Origin: Mediterraneibacter massiliensis
Lineage (GTDB): Bacteria > Bacillota > Clostridia > Lachnospirales > Lachnospiraceae
Length of the DNA: 64,000 bases
Direction: 5' to 3'
NCBI RefSeq assembly: GCF_001487105.1
Contig: NZ_LN913001.1
Span: forward strand, 1,265,353 to 1,329,352
This document shows positions 36,744 through 45,952 of this stretch, piece after piece. The translations under genes were made by a program, and so were the position numbers. Position 1 is the first letter of the stretch. Every line of letters begins with the position of its first letter. The notes beneath the pieces were generated by a model, which was not told where the DNA came from, made no database searches, and worked only from the letters and a program-made list of their open reading frames with translations.

Positions 36744-37424
36744 ATGAGGAAGTGGAACGATCTTCCGAAAGATATGCAAGTGGAAGAAGTAAAAATATAC
36801 TATGATATGCTGCAGAGACGTAAGGGAAGTTTGCTTCTGAAACGTATATTTGATATAATAGCCGCAAGTATTCTGTTGCTTTTACTGTCGCCGGTTTTAC
36901 TTGTGTTAAGCGTCTGGATAAAGACAGACTCAAAGGGACCGGTGTTCTTCAGACAAGTGAGAGTGACACAGTATGGGAAGACATTCAGGATTTTTAAATT
37001 CAGAACCATGGTCGATCATGCGGATCAGATAGGTACGCAGGTGACGACAAAAGGTGACGCCAGAGTGACAAAAGTGGGAAAAGTGCTTAGAGGCTGCCGT
37101 CTGGACGAACTGCCGCAGCTTTTGAATATCCTGACGGGAGATATGACATTTGTAGGCACCCGGCCGGAAGTGGAGAAGTATGTTGCCCATTATACAGATG
37201 AAATGAAAGCAACGCTTCTTATGCCGGCGGGAGTGACGTCACTTGCCAGCATTGAATATAAAGATGAAGAACGTTTATTGGAATCCGCCGACAATGCGGA
37301 TCAGGTATATATCGAAAAGATATTGCCGGAAAAAATGAAATATAATTTGCAGTCTATCCAGAACTTTAGTTTTGGACAGGATATAAAGACAATGATCGCC
37401 ACAGTTGTGGCAGTCATAAAGTGA
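36744..37424 (+). CDS. Initiating sugar-phosphate transferase (small phosphoglycosyltransferase)
   Basis: A 226-residue monotopic enzyme that loads the first sugar-1-phosphate on undecaprenyl phosphate. After a 35-residue soluble head comes KRIFDIIAASILLLLLSP (about residues 33-50), the re-entrant helix of the family. Conserved motifs are GPVFFRQVRVTQYGKTFRIF, FRTMVDHAD, the catalytic Asp-Glu in CRLDELPQLLNI, and GDMTFVGTRPEV. Start at ATG 36744, after GAGGAAAAG. In this operon it should use the 4-amino sugar made by the two preceding genes, like PglC or EpsL. Confidence 0.92.
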   Translation: MRKWNDLPKDMQVEEVKIYYDMLQRRKGSLLLKRIFDIIAASILLLLLSPVLLVLSVWIKTDSKGPVFFRQVRVTQYGKTFRIFKFRTMVDHADQIGTQVTTKGDARVTKVGKVLRGCRLDELPQLLNILTGDMTFVGTRPEVEKYVAHYTDEMKATLLMPAGVTSLASIEYKDEERLLESADNADQVYIEKILPEKMKYNLQSIQNFSFGQDIKTMIATVVAVIK

Positions 37425-38863
37425 CAAAGGAAAACGACATGCATTTAATGTTAAAAAAGGAATTAAGTCGGGAAGAAACTTTAGCATTTGGATATTTACT
37501 ATATTTAAATATCGTATTGCAATTGGTAGAGAGTGTTGTACCGTTTCCGTTTAGTATTTTTAAAATAGTATATTGTATGTCACTGCTTTTTGCTGTTAAA
37601 ATCATCATTTGTAATATCTGCTCCTTTAAAAATCTGCTAGTACAAATGCTAGAGATGATTGGCTGTATAAAAGGTGTGTTAATATGTTTTGTGCTGTATA
37701 TTGCTTATGATCTGTTTACTTTTATCTATACAGCAGATAAAATGTATGCAGCAATGAAATATATAGTTGTCCTTGAGATGGTAGGACTGGCGTTTCTTTG
37801 GCTGTTTTACCTTGTGATAAAAGGCAAACAAAATATAGAAAAGGATATGAATTTGTTACTGGGGTCATTTGTAGCAGTAGAGCTGATTGTCAGCATAATC
37901 GCCGTTATAAATTATAGATTGGAAATATTTCCTCTGCTATATTATAGGAGATTATCAACATGTAAAGACTATAATCAATTTGGAACTCTTATTTTATTAG
38001 GATACATTGCAGGGGTATGGCTTCTTCTTAAAAATGATAAAATATATTGGAAAAAGTATATTGAATTAGGCCTATTTGCTCTTTTTAGTCTGACTGTTTT
38101 ATATTTGGTATCCTCAAGAAGAAATTTTCTTTTGATGATCGGAGTTACAATTGTCTTTTGTATATATCTTTTTATAATAGATATTTTCCTTTTTAAGGGA
38201 GAATGTTTTGAAAAAATAAAAAAATGTATACTATTGTTTGGGCTTAGTGTGGCAGTTTTTTGGATCAGTACCAATATTTGTGAGAAAGCACAGCAGTTAT
38301 TCTATGAACGATATGTACAAGCAGAAAACAATATAAAAGAGGGGAAAACTACAGATAATATGGAGTCAATCCTTTCAGGTGACTTTTTGAAAAAACGTTT
38401 GTATATATGGGGAATTGCGGCAGATGAGATAAAGAATTTTGATGGGAAAGAATGTTTATTTGGGAAAGGCGCTTCATATCAAAGCGATATTTATGATTTT
38501 AAAGAAAATAAAACAAGTCTCATGACAGTCTATCATTTAAAAGAAGAACCAAAGAGGCATTGGATGTATACACATAATTTTGTGCTGTCAGATATGCTGT
38601 CAGGTGGCATATGTAAGGTTGGGATAAGTTTTATGATCATATGCAGTATCGCCTATTCTTTGATTAAAAATCTTAAAAAGTATCACAAGGATATCCTGTT
38701 TTTGATAATGTTGTTTGGAATTGTATATGTAAATGCATTTATATCATATCCGTTTGGATATATAAGTGATAAGAACTATTGGTTTGTATTATTTACTTTT
38801 ATACTTTTTAATATAAATATAGCAAAAGAAAATAGACATGCTATAGCTGGCAGAAGGAGATAA
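37421..38863 (+). CDS. O-antigen ligase/polymerase-like membrane protein
   Basis: A 480-residue protein with about eleven hydrophobic segments and a large extracellular loop near residues 280-390. The stretch SSRRNFLLMIGVTIVF (about 231-246) resembles the core of the O-antigen ligase family (Wzy_C), in which polymerases and ligases cannot be told apart by sequence. The GTG at 37421 overlaps the previous stop; ATG at 37439 is an alternative. The coding sequence is markedly AT-rich compared with the previous three genes, suggesting foreign origin. Confidence 0.8.
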   Translation: MTKENDMHLMLKKELSREETLAFGYLLYLNIVLQLVESVVPFPFSIFKIVYCMSLLFAVKIIICNICSFKNLLVQMLEMIGCIKGVLICFVLYIAYDLFTFIYTADKMYAAMKYIVVLEMVGLAFLWLFYLVIKGKQNIEKDMNLLLGSFVAVELIVSIIAVINYRLEIFPLLYYRRLSTCKDYNQFGTLILLGYIAGVWLLLKNDKIYWKKYIELGLFALFSLTVLYLVSSRRNFLLMIGVTIVFCIYLFIIDIFLFKGECFEKIKKCILLFGLSVAVFWISTNICEKAQQLFYERYVQAENNIKEGKTTDNMESILSGDFLKKRLYIWGIAADEIKNFDGKECLFGKGASYQSDIYDFKENKTSLMTVYHLKEEPKRHWMYTHNFVLSDMLSGGICKVGISFMIICSIAYSLIKNLKKYHKDILFLIMLFGIVYVNAFISYPFGYISDKNYWFVLFTFILFNINIAKENRHAIAGRRR

Positions 38864-38865
38864 AG

Positions 38866-40113
38866 ATGAATGTATGGATTGTGAATCACTATGCGATACC
38901 GCCAAATATGGGAGGATTAGTGAGGCATTATTATTTTTCCAAGTATCTTCAAAAAAAAGGGCATACTGTAAAGATTTTTACGTCCAGTAAAATTCATAAT
39001 ACAGAGATTAATATGATAAGTGATAAGTCTCTTTATAGGGAAGAAATGGAAGATGGAATAGAATATACATTTGTAAGAAGCAGAGATTATAAAGGAAATG
39101 GGCTTGATCGGATATTTAATATGATGGATCTGCCATTTAAGACTTGGAAGACGATGAGAAAATTTCTGGATAAACAAAAACCGGATGTGATCTACACGTC
39201 TTCTCCAGATTTGTTTGTTGCTTATTTTGCTCTATTGTTCGGACGAAAGTATAAAATTCCGGTAGTAGTGGAAGTCAGAGATTTATGGCCAGAATCCATT
39301 GTGGAATATAAAGGAATGTCTCGTAAAAATCCTATTATCCAAGTATTGTATCAACTTGAAAAATGGATATATAAAAAGGCAGATCAGCTGATCTTCACGA
39401 TGGAAGGCGGAAAAGACTACATACGGGATAAAGGCTGGGACAAAGCAATAGATCTGGAGAAAGTGAACCATGTGAATAATGGGGTGGATTTAGAGGAGTT
39501 TGAGAAAAATAAAGAGAAATATGTGATACAAGATGAAGACCTGGAAGATACTTCTCATTTTAAGATTGTCTATATGGGATCTATCCGATTAGTAAATAAT
39601 CTGGGAACTTTAGTAGAAGCCGGAAAAGTTTTGAAAGAAAGAGGAATCCGCTCTATAAAAATACTTGTGTATGGAGATGGAACCGAAAAGGAATATTTGG
39701 AACAAAAGAGTCAAACGTATGGCATTAATCTTGTATTTAAGGGGAGAGTAGAAAAAAAATTCATTCCATATATTCTTTCTAAAGCAGATGCTAATTTGAT
39801 AAATGTAAAAAATTCAGAATTAAAAAAGTATGGTTGCAGCTGGAATAAATTATTTGAATACATGGCTAGTGGAAAACCGATTATATCAAATTTAGTTATG
39901 GGATATGATATCATAAACAAATATCATTGTGGAATATCTAGAAATATGAATTCTGCCGAGGAATATGCAGATCTTCTTTTGTCTTTGAGTAAATTGGAGG
40001 AAAAAGAATATGGAGAAATGTGCGAGAATGCACGGCGGGGAGCAAAAGACTATAATTATATTACTTTGACGGATAAAATTATTGATATTATACAAAAAGC
40101 AGTGAGAAAATAA
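38866..40113 (+). CDS. Glycosyltransferase family 4 (WbuB-like)
   Basis: A 415-residue GT-B enzyme. The N-terminal acceptor half starts VWIVNHYAIPPNMGGLVRHY, with the Gly-rich turn typical of WbuB-type transferases. The donor half begins near residue 228 (FKIVYMGSIRLVNNLGTLVE) and has FEYMASGKPII (about 325-335), the nucleotide-sugar site. It adds a sugar to the lipid-linked repeat unit at the membrane face. Two bases separate it from the previous stop, so it is in the operon. Confidence 0.88.
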   Translation: MNVWIVNHYAIPPNMGGLVRHYYFSKYLQKKGHTVKIFTSSKIHNTEINMISDKSLYREEMEDGIEYTFVRSRDYKGNGLDRIFNMMDLPFKTWKTMRKFLDKQKPDVIYTSSPDLFVAYFALLFGRKYKIPVVVEVRDLWPESIVEYKGMSRKNPIIQVLYQLEKWIYKKADQLIFTMEGGKDYIRDKGWDKAIDLEKVNHVNNGVDLEEFEKNKEKYVIQDEDLEDTSHFKIVYMGSIRLVNNLGTLVEAGKVLKERGIRSIKILVYGDGTEKEYLEQKSQTYGINLVFKGRVEKKFIPYILSKADANLINVKNSELKKYGCSWNKLFEYMASGKPIISNLVMGYDIINKYHCGISRNMNSAEEYADLLLSLSKLEEKEYGEMCENARRGAKDYNYITLTDKIIDIIQKAVRK

Positions 40114-40126
40114 TAGGGAGGCATGA

Positions 40127-41434
40127 ATGAAAATCAGAACAGTTACGGTTATAGGGGCAAATGGAACAATGGGATACAATATATCCGGAATATTTGCAGC
40201 CTTTGGAAAATGTAAAGTCTATATGGTCTGCAGAAAAAAGGAAGATGGGGAACGGGCGAGGAAAAATGCAATGTTGTCTGTCAAAGGCGAGGCGATCGGA
40301 GAGCTTTTGATTCCCAAAGAGTATTCTGCTCTGGAGGAATGTATACAGGAATCAGATCTTGTCTTTGAAAGTGTTGCAGAAAATCTTCAGATAAAAATGG
40401 AATTAAATAAGACAATAGAAAAATATACAAATGAAAGACAGATCATTTGTACAGGGACGTCAGGCTTGTCAATAAAAACGCTTTCGGAATGTTTTTCTGT
40501 TGAAAAAAGGAAGAAGTATCTGGGCCTTCATTTCTTTAATCCGCCATATAATATGGTTTTATGTGAAGTGATACCAAGTGTATATACGGATAGAACTGTG
40601 GTAGAGCAAATAAAATCATATGTGGAAAAAGTTTTGTATAGAACAACTGTTGAGGTGAAAGATTCACCGGCATTTTTAGGAAATAGAATTGGATTTCAAT
40701 TTATCAACGAAGCTATCCAGGCTGCAGAGAAGTATAAATATAATGGGGGAATTGATTATATAGATGCTATTTTAGGTCCTTTTACGGGCAGAAATATGGC
40801 TCCGATCTTAACGGCAGATTTTGTGGGACTCGATGTGCATAAGGCGATAGTGGATAATTTGTATGATCAGACGAGCGATTATGCAAAAGATACTTTTGCG
40901 ATGCCTGCCTTTCTAAATCAGATGATCGAAAAGGGAGATTTAGGAAGAAAAACGAAAAAAGGGGTATACCAGACGATCAAGCACGAGAATGGGAAAAAGG
41001 AATATCGTGTGTATGACATACAGACAGGACGCTATAGAGAAAAATATTCATATAAGTTTCCATTTGCCGAAGATATGATAGAAACTTTGCGAGTAGGAGA
41101 TTATAAAGAGACATTTAGAGGCTTTAAAGCAAATCAGTCTCTCGAAGCCAGATTGTGTATGGAGTTTTTACTAAAATATGCGGTATATGCTTTGTATGCG
41201 ACTCATATGGTAGGGGATACGATTTCAGATGCAGATGCGGTCATGGCAGACGGATTTAGTTGGATTCCTCCGTTGGCTTTGATACAAGCTCTGGGAGGCA
41301 GAGAAGAGTTTTGCCGGCTTTGTACGGAACGGCTGGGGGAAACGATATGCAAAGAAGTGAATTTGAAGCAATTGACAAAAAGTTTGCCTGAATCAAGATA
41401 TGACTATCGTAGATATTTTAAAGCAAAACGATAA
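40127..41434 (+). CDS. 3-hydroxyacyl-CoA dehydrogenase family protein
   Basis: A 435-residue NAD-dependent enzyme. The Rossmann loop [19 protein letters not shown] lies at about residues 5-23, the acid [13 protein letters not shown] at about 82-94, and the hallmark [12 protein letters not shown] at about 130-141; two C-terminal helical HAD domains follow ([19 protein letters not shown] and a second copy after about 330). It should reduce 3-ketoacyl-CoA to 3-hydroxyacyl-CoA, or the reverse. There is no enoyl-CoA hydratase domain. Its place in a sugar cluster, 10 bases before a thiolase gene, is unexpected and suggests it makes a 3-hydroxyacyl-CoA for sugar acylation. Gly-rich turn GANG replaces the more usual GAGxMG spacing. 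Confidence 0.87.
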   Translation: MKIRTVTVIGANGTMGYNISGIFAAFGKCKVYMVCRKKEDGERARKNAMLSVKGEAIGELLIPKEYSALEECIQESDLVFESVAENLQIKMELNKTIEKYTNERQIICTGTSGLSIKTLSECFSVEKRKKYLGLHFFNPPYNMVLCEVIPSVYTDRTVVEQIKSYVEKVLYRTTVEVKDSPAFLGNRIGFQFINEAIQAAEKYKYNGGIDYIDAILGPFTGRNMAPILTADFVGLDVHKAIVDNLYDQTSDYAKDTFAMPAFLNQMIEKGDLGRKTKKGVYQTIKHENGKKEYRVYDIQTGRYREKYSYKFPFAEDMIETLRVGDYKETFRGFKANQSLEARLCMEFLLKYAVYALYATHMVGDTISDADAVMADGFSWIPPLALIQALGGREEFCRLCTERLGETICKEVNLKQLTKSLPESRYDYRRYFKAKR

Positions 41435-41444
41435 GGAGATGGAA

Positions 41445-42692
41445 ATGAACAAAGTATTTGTGCTAGGCGGCGCTCAGACAGATTTTGAAAGAAACTGGAG
41501 CAAAGAAGGAAAAAATGTGATCGCATTGCTGCGTGAAGTTATTGAAGACGGACTGCGTGATTGTAATCTGAGTTATTCAGATATTAAAAATTTAAATAAG
41601 GAAAATAAAGTGGCATGTTATGTGGGGAATTTTGTCGCGGAAAAGTATATAGAACAAGGACATTTGGGCGCTTTATTGACAGAAGTGAATCCGGCGTTTT
41701 ACGGAGTGCCATCAGCAAGGTATGAAGCTGCATGCGCATCAGGGTCTGTTGCCTTGGATGCAGCTATGACAAAAATACAAACAGGAGAGTATGATGTAGC
41801 ACTGGTAATAGGTTTTGAACTTATGAAAACTGTTTCTCCGAAAATCGGCGGAGACTACCTGGGATATGCTGCTTATTATGAACAGGAAGGGCGAAATATT
41901 GATTTTCCGTTTCCTAAGCTGTTTGGAAGATTGGCAGATGAAATTCTTGAAAAGTATCATCCGGATGAAAAAGTTTTCATGGAAAGTTTAGCTACTATTT
42001 CAGCTAAAAATTATGCCAATGCAAAAAGTAATCCACTTTCTCAGACTCGGAAATGGTTTATGAGTGAAACGCAGGCAAATATGCGTGGGTGCGAAACAAA
42101 TAGTATTGTAGGCGGTAGATTGGCTGTTTCTGACTGCTCACAAGTGACAGATGGAGCTGCAATGGTTGTTTTAGTTTCAGAAAACTATTTGCAAAAAAGA
42201 GAACTAAAAGATAAACCATATATCAAAGGATATGGGCATAGAGTAGCTCCGATGCTGTTCGATAAAAAAATGCGGGAGAGTAAAGAAAATCCATATATAT
42301 TGCCTTGGACCAGACAGGCGGTACTGGATGCGTACAGAAGAGCAAAAATTACATTGAAGGATATAGACTTTTTTGAAACACATGACTGCTTTACTTCCAG
42401 TGAATATGCGGCGGTTTCGGCATTTGGGATCACAGATCCAGGAGAAGAATTCCGTGCAGTACTAGAAGGGATAACACAGAAAGACGGAAAATATCCTATT
42501 AATTTGAGCGGGGGACTTATCGGGTGCGGTCATCCCGTTGGTGCAAGTGGAGTCAGGATGTTTTTGGATCTATATAAACAAGTGACAAAACAGGCGGGAA
42601 GTTATCAAAAGCAAGGAAAAGCGGAAAATGGCTGTATGCTTAATATCGGAGGTTCTGCTACGACCAATTATGTCTTTATTCTGGGAAATTAG
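41445..42692 (+). CDS. Thiolase (SCP-x-type acetyl-CoA acetyltransferase-like)
   Basis: A 415-residue thiolase-fold enzyme that can condense two acyl-CoA molecules or cleave 3-ketoacyl-CoA. The nucleophile Cys is in [16 protein letters not shown] (about residues 87-102). Further active-site motifs are [11 protein letters not shown] (about 306-316), the HDCF variant of SCP-x thiolases, and [17 protein letters not shown] (about 349-365) with the second Cys and the His. All are present, so the enzyme should be active. Start at ATG 41445 follows AAGGAG; the frame from 41400 would overlap the dehydrogenase. It forms a two-enzyme module with the preceding gene, and an LpxD-like acyltransferase follows after 17 bases. 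Confidence 0.88.
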   Translation: MNKVFVLGGAQTDFERNWSKEGKNVIALLREVIEDGLRDCNLSYSDIKNLNKENKVACYVGNFVAEKYIEQGHLGALLTEVNPAFYGVPSARYEAACASGSVALDAAMTKIQTGEYDVALVIGFELMKTVSPKIGGDYLGYAAYYEQEGRNIDFPFPKLFGRLADEILEKYHPDEKVFMESLATISAKNYANAKSNPLSQTRKWFMSETQANMRGCETNSIVGGRLAVSDCSQVTDGAAMVVLVSENYLQKRELKDKPYIKGYGHRVAPMLFDKKMRESKENPYILPWTRQAVLDAYRRAKITLKDIDFFETHDCFTSSEYAAVSAFGITDPGEEFRAVLEGITQKDGKYPINLSGGLIGCGHPVGASGVRMFLDLYKQVTKQAGSYQKQGKAENGCMLNIGGSATTNYVFILGN

Positions 42693-42709
42693 AAAGGTAG
42701 GAAAAGTAC

Positions 42710-43636
42710 ATGCTTTTGAGTGATATTTTAAATGAAATGAAATTTCAAAAAAAATATGTGATCCTTTCAGAATGTGATTTTGAAGGGTTGGCGTTGACAG
42801 CGTCAGATGTGGATTTTAATACCTGTGTTTTTTTGGATAATGAAAAATATTTAAATGATGTGAAACAAAATGTTTGCATGATATGTGCGACAGAGGCTGT
42901 GGCAGAAAAATTAAAAATGGCAGGGTGGAATAAAGGGATTTGCGTAACGGAAAATCCAAGAATGTTATTTTTTGAAGTGCACAATTTTTTGGCTGAAAAT
43001 GAGGCATATCCATACTGCCGCAAAAGATTTGAGACAAAAATCGGACAGAACTGCAAAATAGATGAAACGGCCAGCATAAGTAAAAATAATGTAATTATCG
43101 GAAATGATGTTATAATAGAAGAGTTTGTTGTGATCAGGGAAAATACGGTCATAGGAGATCATTCCATTATACGCGCAGGTTCTAAAATCGGCGGAGTTGG
43201 CTTTGAGTTTAAAAGAGATGGAGATGTGATTTTAAGCGTTGCTCATGCCGGGGGAGTGAACATAGGAGAACATGTAGAGATACAGTACAATGCCTGCATA
43301 GACAGGGCTGTATACCCCTGGGATAATACTGTGATCGGAAACTATGTGAAAATAGATAATTTAGTGCATATCGCTCATGGTGTGAAAGTAGAGGATAATG
43401 TCATGCTCGTGGCGCAGTGCGGTGTTGGAGGCAGGACGGTTATCGGAGAGAAAAGTTGGATCGGTTTTTCCGCAACCGTCAGCAATGGTCTTCATATCGG
43501 AAAAAATGCAAGAGTAAACATCGGTTCTGTGGCAACGAAAGATGTACCGGATGATCATAGTGTAACAGGGAATTTTGCTATTGAACACGGTAAATTTATC
43601 AAGAATTTGAAAAGGATAAATGAAACGGAAAGTTGA
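42710..43636 (+). CDS. LpxD-like left-handed beta-helix N-acyltransferase
   Basis: A 308-residue hexapeptide-repeat enzyme. An N-terminal domain of about 105 residues resembles the uridine-binding domain of LpxD. The beta-helix covers about 106-285 (repeats such as NNVIIGNDVIIEEFVVI). The segment IDNLVHIAHGVKVEDNVMLV (about 217-236) matches the LpxD active site, with the His in IAHG as the general base. Also LpxD-like is the end GNFAIEHGKFIKNLKR. LpxD itself adds a 3-hydroxyacyl group to a UDP-amino-sugar in lipid A synthesis. This is a Gram-positive-type genome with no lipid A genes in view, so the likely substrate is an amino sugar of the capsule and the donor a 3-hydroxyacyl-CoA. Confidence 0.87.
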   Translation: MLLSDILNEMKFQKKYVILSECDFEGLALTASDVDFNTCVFLDNEKYLNDVKQNVCMICATEAVAEKLKMAGWNKGICVTENPRMLFFEVHNFLAENEAYPYCRKRFETKIGQNCKIDETASISKNNVIIGNDVIIEEFVVIRENTVIGDHSIIRAGSKIGGVGFEFKRDGDVILSVAHAGGVNIGEHVEIQYNACIDRAVYPWDNTVIGNYVKIDNLVHIAHGVKVEDNVMLVAQCGVGGRTVIGEKSWIGFSATVSNGLHIGKNARVNIGSVATKDVPDDHSVTGNFAIEHGKFIKNLKRINETES

Positions 43637-43677
43637 ATGACATCTACAGATAATAGGGGAGAAAGGAAATAATACGA

Positions 43678-44778
43678 ATGAAGATTTTATTTTTATCTGC
43701 GGCAAATAGTATTCATACTGTACGTTGGGTCAATTCGCTTGCAAATAGAAACCATGAAATTTATCTTGTATATAATAGGGGACATAATCCTAAAGCAGAT
43801 AAAATTGATAAAAAAGTAAAATTATGTGAGTTGCCATTTACTGGAAATAGAGGATACTTTTTCAATGTTTTTGCCTTAAAAAAATTGGCAAAAAAAATAA
43901 AACCAGATGTGATAAATGTTCATTATGCAAGTGGATATGGTACATTAGCCAGACTTGCGGGATTTAAGCAGATGTTATTATCAATATGGGGAAGTGATGT
44001 ATATGATTTTCCCTATGAGAGCAAGATAAAAAAGAAAATCTTGGAAAAGAATGTGCGGTATGCCAAGGAAATTGCTTCTACAAGTTTTTGTATGGCAGAG
44101 CAGTTAAGAAAGGTAATCAATGAAGAAAATCTGCCGATACACATTACTCCGTTTGGTGTGGATACAAATCTTTTTGATCCGTATGCTTATAAAGAGGAGC
44201 AAAAGGATACAATCGTGATAGGTAATATAAAACTGTTGGCACCTAAATATGGTATAAAAGAAACGATTTTGGCTTTTGAAAAGTTATTGAAAGATGAGGA
44301 TATCAAAAAAAGCGGCAAGAGCATTGTTCTGGAAATTTATGGCGACGGGGAACAAAAGCAAGAACTCGAGCATTTGATTCGTGATAAGGAACTACAAGAC
44401 TGCGTGTTTTTAAAAGGAAGGATTCCAAATACACAAGTACCAGCAACGTTGAAACACATAGATATTTTTTGCGCATTTAGCCAACTCAATAGCGAGAGTT
44501 TTGGCGTGGCGGTCGTAGAGGCAATGGCAATGGAAGTGCCGGTTGTAGTTTCGGACGCAGATGGATTGAAAGAAGTTGTGAAAACGGGAAAAACCGGATA
44601 TGTTATACAGAGGAAAGATATAGAAGGGTGTAAAGAAGCTTTAAAAGAACTTGTCTTGGATCAGAGTCTGCGTAATGAATTCGGGAAAAACGGAAGAAAA
44701 AGAGTAGAAGAATATTATAATTGGGAAAACAATGTCACAACTATGGAAGAAATATATGAAAATCTTTACAAAGAGTAA
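43678..44778 (+). CDS. Glycosyltransferase family 4
   Basis: A 366-residue GT-B enzyme. The N terminus reads MKILFLSAANSIHTVRWVNS, a common acceptor-side start, and VIGNIKLLAPKYGIKETI (about residues 180-197) begins the donor half. The nucleotide-sugar site is ESFGVAVVEAMAMEVPVVVS (about 275-294), with the two Glu of the EX7E pattern. The linkage made is unknown. It is co-directional in the cluster with its own ribosome site. Confidence 0.9.
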   Translation: MKILFLSAANSIHTVRWVNSLANRNHEIYLVYNRGHNPKADKIDKKVKLCELPFTGNRGYFFNVFALKKLAKKIKPDVINVHYASGYGTLARLAGFKQMLLSIWGSDVYDFPYESKIKKKILEKNVRYAKEIASTSFCMAEQLRKVINEENLPIHITPFGVDTNLFDPYAYKEEQKDTIVIGNIKLLAPKYGIKETILAFEKLLKDEDIKKSGKSIVLEIYGDGEQKQELEHLIRDKELQDCVFLKGRIPNTQVPATLKHIDIFCAFSQLNSESFGVAVVEAMAMEVPVVVSDADGLKEVVKTGKTGYVIQRKDIEGCKEALKELVLDQSLRNEFGKNGRKRVEEYYNWENNVTTMEEIYENLYKE

Positions 44779-44825
44779 CATAAAATATAGCTTTATATGC
44801 AGAGATAGGAAAGAAAAAGATAGCT

Positions 44826-45938
44826 ATGAGTAAGAAAAAATGCATATTTCATATTCCAAATCACATCAATTTGCAGGGACATTCCGGGTCTAATGTCAGA
44901 CCGGTAAAAATGCTGCAGGCATTCCGGGAAATTGGATATGACGTAGAGTATGTTATGGGGTATGGCCAAGAGAGAAAAGAGTGTATAAACAGGATAAAGT
45001 CCAATATTATGCATGGAATACAATATGATTTTTTATATTCTGAAAGCAGTACTATGCCAACCTTATTAACCGAAAAAAATCATTTGCCAAGATATCCGGG
45101 ACTGGATTTTGGATTTTTTAAATTTTGTAAAAAACATGGCATTCAGATTGGATTATTTTACCGTGATATACAATGGAAATTTCCAATGTACAGGGAAAGC
45201 GTATCGTGGTATAAAAGATGTGTTTCCATTCCCTTGTATCGTTATGATTTATGTAAATATGGGAAGCTTCTGAATAAGTTTTATCTTACCTCTATGGCGG
45301 TGAAAAAATACTTAGAGGAATATCCCGTGTTACTTGGTAAGGCAGATTTGCTTCCGCCGGGGTGTGATGCAGTAGAGGAACTAGAAGAACACGATATAGA
45401 AAACGAGAAACTGCGGATTTTTTATGTCGGCGGAATCAATAGAATATATAATCTGGAAATGTTTTTGAAGGTTTTGTCAAAATTTGAAAACTTGGAATTG
45501 ATCCTTTGCTGTAGAAAAACAGAATGGGAAGAGTCGAAGGAAATCTATGGTCAATATATGACGCCCCGGATCAAAATCGTCCATGCTATGGGAGAAGAAC
45601 TGGAAAAGTATTATAAGTGGGCAGATCTATGCTGTGCTTTTGCCGGAAAAGGTGAATATATGAGTATAGCAATGCCGATTAAAGTTTTTGAATATTTGGG
45701 ACATTTAAAACCTATGATTGGAACGGCTGATACAGAAGCAGGAAGATTTATCGAAGAAAATCATATAGGGTGGAGTATAAATTATACGGAAAAAGACTTG
45801 GAAAGAGTGTTAAGAAAGATCATAGATGATCCTTCTGTATTAGAAAAAATGTCAAAACGTCTCAAGGATGTTCGGCAAGAGAATCTGTGGACGGAACGGG
45901 CAAAGAAAGTAGCAAAAGACTTAGCAAATAATATATGA
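44826..45938 (+). CDS. GT-B-fold glycosyltransferase
   Basis: A 370-residue protein with a GT-B pattern but weaker motifs than its neighbours. The N-terminal half reads IFHIPNHINLQGHSGSNVRP, and the C-terminal half contains LRIFYVGGINRIYNLEMFL (about residues 196-214) and a donor region IKVFEYLGHLKPMIGTADTE (about 287-306). It is likely a family 1 or 4-like transferase. Its stop overlaps the possible ATG at 45935 of the next gene. Confidence 0.78.
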   Translation: MSKKKCIFHIPNHINLQGHSGSNVRPVKMLQAFREIGYDVEYVMGYGQERKECINRIKSNIMHGIQYDFLYSESSTMPTLLTEKNHLPRYPGLDFGFFKFCKKHGIQIGLFYRDIQWKFPMYRESVSWYKRCVSIPLYRYDLCKYGKLLNKFYLTSMAVKKYLEEYPVLLGKADLLPPGCDAVEELEEHDIENEKLRIFYVGGINRIYNLEMFLKVLSKFENLELILCCRKTEWEESKEIYGQYMTPRIKIVHAMGEELEKYYKWADLCCAFAGKGEYMSIAMPIKVFEYLGHLKPMIGTADTEAGRFIEENHIGWSINYTEKDLERVLRKIIDDPSVLEKMSKRLKDVRQENLWTERAKKVAKDLANNI

Positions 45939-45952
45939 GAGAGGAAGAGAAA

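Noticed and set aside
40127..43636. Reading the dehydrogenase, thiolase and LpxD-like genes as a butyrate, beta-oxidation or lipid A operon
   Set aside because: Crotonase, acyl-CoA dehydrogenase, electron-transfer flavoproteins and all other Lpx genes are absent, and sugar-transfer genes flank the trio on both sides.
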